A DNA stretch of 64,000 bases, from contig JAQFVV010006829.1 in NCBI GenBank assembly GCA_028023455.1, forward strand, positions 124,001-188,000, in the 5' to 3' direction. Position numbers and translations under genes: made by a program. This DNA comes from Epiperipatus broadwayi (Eukaryota; Onychophora; Udeonychophora; Euonychophora; Peripatidae). The notes beneath the pieces are model-generated. The model was not told the DNA's origin, ran no database searches, and saw nothing but the letters and a program-made list of their open reading frames with translations. This document shows, piece by piece, positions 58,937 through 64,000 of this stretch (positions are counted from its first letter, which is position 1; the number at the start of each line of letters is the position of its first letter).

Positions 58937-59300
58937 GGTCTGTGTTTTTGTGCTGGTGAATGATTGTAATATGATAGAGTTGAGATGAGAGATGATCTGA
59001 GTTTCTGTGCTGGTGGGTGGTTGTAATATGGTGATGTTGAGATGAGAAGTGGACTATAAAAACTGAAAAATATACAAAATATATATCTATAGAACAATAA
59101 CTGCCAAAATTGTATAAGAAGTTATAAAAGGATAGAAACCAGTCCTTATTTTGCATGAGAGTAGTGTAATAAAAGATATCAAGCTGTCAACATGAATGCA
59201 AAGATTCATGGGTTTGAATCCTCTGGCTCTACTGAAGAGTGAAGATCTGATTTTCTGCATTCGTGGTTGGTTGCAATATAGTAGAGCTGAAATGAAAGAT
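58937..59300 (+). repeat. Short tandem repeat and SINE-like piece
   Basis: Two adjacent copies (58937-59052) of a ~58-bp unit with 'gtgctggtg', 'tggttgtaatatg' and 'gttgagatgagag' are followed by a third at 59245-59300. Between them, 59165-59235 contains a B-box-like 'gggtttgaatcctc' preceded by 'caagctgtcaacatg', resembling a tRNA-headed SINE. Confidence 0.6.
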
Positions 59301-59699
59301 GCACTGATAAAAAGCAGGAAGAAAATGTAGTATATTGCTGGACACTTTATTTTAAGGAGCATATGTAGTGGTCAGATAATGCATTTTCCTCTCATTGCCA
59401 CGATCTCAGACTCAAGACTAGATAAAGCCTAGATAGATATTTGGGCCATTCTTGGTTGGAATATAAATATCACATGATAGTTGACATGGTTATGTGATTT
59501 GAAGCAATGAGTATAAAACAAAATTGTAATTGTCATATAATGCAGTCTTGACTAATGACAAAGAGGGAGTGTTATCATATAATTACAAGTGTTACAATCA
59601 AATTACTGCTTTTTTACATTTCTTATCCAATGAAAATCTCTCCAATTATTCACCTTTGAAAACATGTTACTGATGATCTTATCACAGTAAAAAATGATT

Positions 59700-59800
59700 T
59701 ATTGCTTGGAAGTGCATAAGTGCAAGCATGTGGAAGTGACAGCTGTCACTGCAATCCACAAACCTTGAATTGCATAGTTTATCAGTGTATTATGATCTTA
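59700..59800 (-). repeat. tRNA-derived SINE, reversed unit
   Basis: 'gatttattgcttggaagtgc' then 'cactgcaatccacaaacctt' and 'gaattgcatagtttatcagt'. A lone unit of the array family. Confidence 0.55.
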
Positions 59801-59818
59801 CAACATCATCATCATAAT

Positions 59819-59956
<138 letters not shown>

Positions 59957-59964
59957 TAGTGGTA

Positions 59965-60215
59965 GAAGAATGATTTATTACTCAAGAATTTGTAAAAAGT
60001 TCAGGCAATAGAAATAAAATCTGGAATTATGATCCATGCATCCTGAACTCCAGAACCCAGTATTCTACCACTACAATAAACCACACAGGTATTTAATAAC
60101 AGCAACTATTGGTTTATCATTCAGGAGTGCATAAGAAGTTGGAGCAACAAAGACTAAATTATAATCCTTGGTCCTTGAACTTCAAGGCATACCACAGCAA
60201 ATGTTAAATCACTTC
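59965..60215 (-). repeat. Two reversed tRNA-derived SINE units
   Basis: Unit 1 has 'gatttattactcaagaattt', 'gatccatgcatcctgaactc' and 'ctaccactacaataaacc'. Unit 2 has 'ggtttatcattcaggagtgc', 'ataatccttggtccttgaac' and a truncated end. Same family as at 48610-49910. Confidence 0.7.
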
Positions 60216-60252
60216 ACATCACAGGTCTAAACTTTTTATAGAATGATTCTCA

Positions 60253-60533
60253 CATCCTGGAATCCCACTACATATTATCGTAACCTTTTAAAATCCTACT
60301 ACTTTACTCATGGTCAGCCTTTTTCATTTATTTATTTTAATTAAAGTTATATAATTCACTTGTTATTAATTCTTTTCTGGGCCAAGGTAATATCATCCTG
60401 AAATGCCACTAAATATTATTATAGCCTTTTAAAATCCTACTACTTTACTCATGGTCAGCCCTTTTCATTTATTTATTTTAATTAATGGTATATAATTCAA
60501 TTGTTACTAATTCTTTTCTGGGCCGGTAATATC
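60253..60533 (+). repeat. Two-copy tandem duplication, 142-bp period
   Basis: 'atcctggaatcccactacat' at 60253 and 'atcctgaaatgccactaaat' at 60395 start two copies that share 'cttttaaaatcctactactt', 'actcatggtcagcc' and 'ctaattcttttctgggcc'. Copies are about 93% alike by eye. Confidence 0.85.
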
Positions 60534-60588
60534 TGGTAAAATGAAAATACACACAGCATTTTCTATGTGCATTTTCATTTTACCAGAT
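60531..60588. repeat. Near-perfect hairpin
   Basis: 'atctggtaaaatgaaaatac' at the left pairs with 'gcattttcattttaccagat' at the right with one mismatch over about 23 bp, with a 12-bp loop. It abuts the tandem duplication. Confidence 0.85.
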
Positions 60589-60599
60589 GTTAAAGCTAT

Positions 60600-61250
60600 A
60601 TACCAAATTAAACGATTTTGGCAACTTATTTAGCCAATCCATTTCTGATCTCGCTATAAGACTTCAAAAGTACGACGCATATCTTATTTAAACCCATTTT
60701 TAAAATTTAGAACGCACACAGCATACACACACTGAGTTGATACATCACATCAAAAAAATAAGTATAGTAATAGAAAACAGTTTATTAAAACAAATGAATA
60801 TATTCCATGTGTATGAAGATAAATAATTGTAAAACAAACAAAACGATAAAAATTAAAAAAACTATGCTTTGAAATTTGCTGGTGAAAGAATACATTAATT
60901 AATTTAAGAGCTTTCTTAATTGTTGCGCAAGCGAACATCATCTCCGCCAGGCTTGTTAATCAATTAGTTTAAGCTTAACATCTGATTAGCTTCAGTAACA
61001 CGAGGGCGAATCACTTCCTGTTTAAATTGACATTCTATTCAAGTGTTTATACTTAAAGAAGACCAAAATGATAGATAGCAGCAGATTGGTATGAGAAGTA
61101 AAATAAAAGCTAATTGCAAAAGGCTTCAAAATGTAGTTGGTAATTAACTGACCATTAATAATCATTTGACGCACAGACACATATGTACATACTGCTAATG
61201 TTTGACATGTATTAAAATAGATTTTCCATAGATCCTTTCAAATGATTTTC
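60600..61250. other. AT-rich sequence, no gene called
   Basis: A minus-strand frame beginning at 60941 sits in a modestly CpG-containing stretch ('ggcggagatgatg', 'cgcttgcgcaac') that could be a first exon, but there is no supporting downstream splice signal. Confidence 0.4.
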
Positions 61251-61254
61251 ATTT

Positions 61255-61680
61255 AGGTATTATTGTCTTTAAATTTATTTATTATATCTGTTGTTCTGAG
61301 ATGTGGACACTTAACAGAAGAACAATACAGAGATGTCAGACAACAAAGTATGGAGAGATGTATATTAAGAGTGACTAGAAGTGAAAACGAAATACGTGGG
61401 TGAAAGAAGAAACAGGTATTACTGACATCGTAGAAAAAATTAATAGAATAAGGTGAAGCAGAGTTAGATACATTCCTAGAACAGATCATAATATATGGAC
61501 AATTGAAATCTTAAACTGGATTGCAAGATATTGTAAAAAACTTAGAAAAAGACCATATATGAGATGGATGGATAAAATAAAAAAAGTTTGCTAGTTTTTA
61601 TGTGGAGAAAAGAAGCTCAAGAGAAACTGGATTAAACTTGTAGAGACTATCATCCTGCCATGGATGTGTAATGGTTATCA
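61255..61680 (+). mobile_element. RTE-type LINE 3' fragment
   Basis: Translates as a SEMWTLNRRTIQRCQ segment (CETWT-like), then 'YIPRTDHNIWTIEILNWIAR' and 'RKRPYMRWMDKIKKV', with a terminal 'RNWIKLVETIILPWM'. Broken in several places. A classic RTE C-terminal order. Confidence 0.75.
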
Positions 61681-61684
61681 ATCT

Positions 61685-61800
61685 TTTTCAATCCTCCACA
61701 AATAGCTTAAAGTTTAACCCAGTTTCTCTTATTCATAACATGTCTTTTCCATTCTATACCAAGCAAACCTCTTTATTTCATCTATCCATCTGCTAAAATT
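61685..61800 (-). mobile_element. RTE-type LINE 3' scrap, opposite strand
   Basis: Reverse translation gives 'RWMDEIKRFAWYRMEKTCY', the same region of the RTE tail as at 61560-61620 on the other strand. The two copies meet tail to tail. Confidence 0.55.
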
Positions 61801-62550
61801 AGCTATGTTCTCTTACTTTATGGTTATCAAAACCTGACTGCTAATAATTCTAATGAATCAATTTATAGAAAATATGGTAGAAACAAACTAACAGTTATTT
61901 GAAAGAATTGTGGATAAATTCGTTACCTTTAAAAATTTGATAGGATAAACAGATTAAATGGCTCTTAAAATAGTCAACAGCAGAACATAATTTCTCCATC
62001 AGTCACCTAAAAAGAAACATTAGTAAAAAAAGAATAACTGAACAGACTGACTGACTGCCAGGTGTTAAGCATTATAATGACTGTTCTTTCTTATTTTGTT
62101 CTTAGCTAGAAACAGAAATACCCATTTACTGACCACATAATAGAATAACTGGCTATGGATTATCTGGGGGGGAAAAACTCAAATCTGCTTGGAACTTAAA
62201 ACAAAAAACATTAGCTCATGAGTTTAGTAGGCAAAACTTCTAATCACTATATCACAAGGTCTTTATTATTATTAGATAAAAAGCTATTTTGAATTTATAT
62301 ATTAAAACCATTCACATGCAGTATTAAAAATATAGGGTCTGGCTTGTGAAATTATGCAATATACTGTGATTACACTAAGCTGTACTGCTGTAAATTCAGT
62401 AAAAACTCATACTATATATTGAGAGGAAAGCTGCTTTAGAAATTAGTTTTACAATGACTATATAAACCAATACGTGAAACATAAAGATGCCCATGTATTA
62501 AACAACTGGCTAGTTTTTTATTTACCTGCTATTTTGTAAAGCTGTTTTTT
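61801..62550. other. AT-rich sequence, no gene seen
   Basis: A SINE-like stretch near 62150-62265 ('ggctatggattatctggg', 'gagtttagtaggcaaaact') is too degraded to bound. Confidence 0.45.
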
Positions 62551-62554
62551 AATT

Positions 62555-62690
62555 TCTTCAGTAGAATATTTTTCTTTCTAAAATACTTCTACCCCCATGT
62601 CCAATTGTAACTCCCCAATGCATTCTATTCTTTTCCAAATCTTTCCAATGGAAACAATTGAAATTGGACTTCTTTATCCTTTTGCCTCTT
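62555..62690 (-). repeat. Dispersed repeat shared with 12655-12838
   Basis: On the reverse strand: 'ccattggaaagattt', 'agaatgcattgggg', 'gttacaattggacatgg' and 'tctactgaagaaatta', each with a counterpart at 12745-12835. Confidence 0.6.
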
Positions 62691-62694
62691 GCTG

Positions 62695-62795
62695 GGATAA
62701 CTATGGTTAAGATGTTGGACTTGGAAATCCAAATCCTCATTAGAAGAATAAATTCAAACCCTGCTCACAGCAATGGGCAAAGTAATTGAATGGGT
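62695..62795 (+). repeat. tRNA-Ser-like SINE head
   Basis: 'ctatggttaagatgttggac', 'ttggaaatccaaatcc' and 'aaattcaaaccctgctcac' resemble the A box, anticodon arm and B box of a serine-type tRNA. It lacks a clean acceptor stem, so this is a SINE relic. Confidence 0.6.
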
Positions 62796-62859
62796 AGATA
62801 CAGTCAACAACTGATAAATAGTTCAATAATCTTCACTAAAATTAAATACTATTCAAATA

Positions 62860-62990
62860 GTGATTTACTGCTTAGATGTTTACAAGCAATTTAAGTATCA
62901 GCAGTGTCAGAGCTGGCTAGCAATCCATGGACATTGAGTTTTGAAAACTATCATTACACCATTCCGTAAAGCTATACAGAGCATAATCTT
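62860..62990 (-). repeat. tRNA-derived SINE, reversed unit
   Basis: 'gatttactgcttagatgttt', 'ctagcaatccatggacattg' and 'atcattacaccattccg' match the array-type SINE. Confidence 0.6.
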
Positions 62991-62999
62991 TATTTGAGA

Positions 63000-64000
63000 A
63001 TGATAATAAATGGTAAGTAGCGCTTCATTCAAAAATTGTGTATTGGTTTCAACTATTATGCCTACTCTGAGCTCTTTTTCATACTATTCTATTTCATTTT
63101 TCTTTATTTACTGTCTTCTATCACTTAAATTAATATAATGCCAACTATTGGGAGTTCCTCATACCATTGGCCATTCATCTATGCCAATTGTGACAGTAGA
63201 ATTTATTTGTGCAACACATTTTCATCCTTTCATTACACACATGGCAAAGAAGTTTAGTGGATTAGGAGTCCTTAATTTTGATAGAACAAAAAAGCACATG
63301 ATAGTATGACTATTCACTGTGAAAAAAAATCATATATTGGAAATAAGAGCATTAAAAAAAGATATGTATTATCATCAACTTAATTTTTCATTTTTATACC
63401 AGAAGTTTTACGGATAACATCATAAATTAGGATACTATATAGATAGAGTTTTTAACCTTGAATCAATTAAAAGAAAAAAAAACCTATTTAATTAAATTTC
63501 TAGATTCCTAGATCTCATCATTTCAAAAGAAATGTAGAAGGTTCTTAATGTTTTACTGCTCTGTGCAATAACAGCATAACATACTTAAGAGCTAAGGATC
63601 CCTGGACCTCCTCCACCTGTCACCCTGGTACTCAAACATCACACAACTCTCCTAGTAACTAATCATTCAATTATTTTTATATTTGCAATGTAACCTATAA
63701 AGAATTTACCAACATATCACTTGATTCAAAGATGGAAATTTAAATGCACTACAATCTGGTACTCACTGATTACTGAAGCTTACAATAGATGGCGCTAAAA
63801 CTGAAGACTGCTCTTGTTTATAAAATATTTTTTTTAATAATTAATATTCAAAAATTAAAGTGCTCTACTGGATTAAAATGTATGGTTATGGATTTCAGTA
63901 GCATGAAATTGGATTAAGTATAACTTTTTTAGATGGTTAAAAAATACGGATATTTGATTATAGGGAAATATTAATTCTCTACCAATGTTACATAAAGTAT
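63000..64000. other. AT-rich sequence, repeat scraps only
   Basis: Contains the partner of the 17420-17535 repeat at 63105-63205 and a family A end at about 63770-63797 ('gcttacaatagatggcgcta'). No gene. Confidence 0.5.

Noticed and set aside
60750-60960. Possible first exon on the minus strand starting MMFACATIKKALK
   Set aside because: The frame soon becomes low-complexity and no donor or further exon supports it.

Overview
The window looks like noncoding, repeat-packed DNA from an invertebrate animal. It is very AT-rich, with introns and no bacterial-style gene packing. Recognisable residents are non-LTR retrotransposon fragments of at least three lineages, a Penelope-like element with a GIY-YIG nuclease remnant, hAT transposons with 8-bp target duplications, tRNA-headed SINEs, many foldback or MITE-like palindromes and trinucleotide microsatellites. 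This mix suits molluscs, other lophotrochozoans or cnidarians. I cannot name the species. No long intact reading frame exists: nearly every frame longer than 60 codons is a chance frame or the shadow of a decayed element.

Layout. 1-8 kb: palindromic 'family A' repeats (342-891 and 3605-3858, the latter with a 14-bp target duplication) in otherwise plain AT-rich DNA. 8.3-12.2 kb: a large foldback, a candidate solo LTR, a hAT MITE and another family A palindrome. 12.6-14.7 kb: RTE-type LINE fragments with an inverted-repeat pair around and inside them. 15.6-16.2 kb: a short SINE array. 16.2-20.7 kb, minus strand: a cluster of exon-like segments with canonical splice sites, the best candidate for a real protein-coding gene in the window. 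21-23.3 kb: RTE scraps and the Penelope remnant. 24-26.3 kb: a 0.5-kb palindrome, a 3-copy long tandem repeat and a degenerate minisatellite. 28-34 kb: foldback 'family B', three hAT or MITE insertions (one nested in another repeat) and a SINE-bearing TIR element. 36.3-38.7 kb: two minus-strand 'LINE-B' 3' ends. 41.6-44.7 kb: a CR1/Jockey-like LINE split by a 1.1-kb foldback whose arms each carry a tRNA-headed SINE, ending at an ATT/ATC microsatellite. 46.3-48.2 kb: the longest LINE-B copy. 48.6-49.9 kb: a nine-copy SINE tandem array with a period near 147 bp. 52-64 kb: more palindromes, a very fresh-looking 94-bp tRNA-like retro-insertion with an 18-bp target duplication, another LINE-B copy, an AAT/AAC microsatellite and RTE scraps.

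The candidate gene (minus strand, about 20730 down to 16247) has exon-like pieces at 20645-20730, 19672-19744, 17832-17921, 16852-17044, 16696-16784 and 16247-16462 or nearby. Several have strong splice signals (GTAAGT, GTAAGG or GTAATA donors; pyrimidine-rich acceptors), and reading phase is preserved across 20645/19744 and across 17832/17044 and 16852/16784. At least one exon between 19672 and 17921 appears to be missing from this reconstruction. The last pieces encode hydrophobic, membrane-like segments. I do not recognise the family with confidence.

Nothing here reads as a coordinated multi-gene system. The interest lies in the unassigned multi-exon gene, the SINE-in-foldback architecture, the SINE tandem array and the short tRNA-like insertion.
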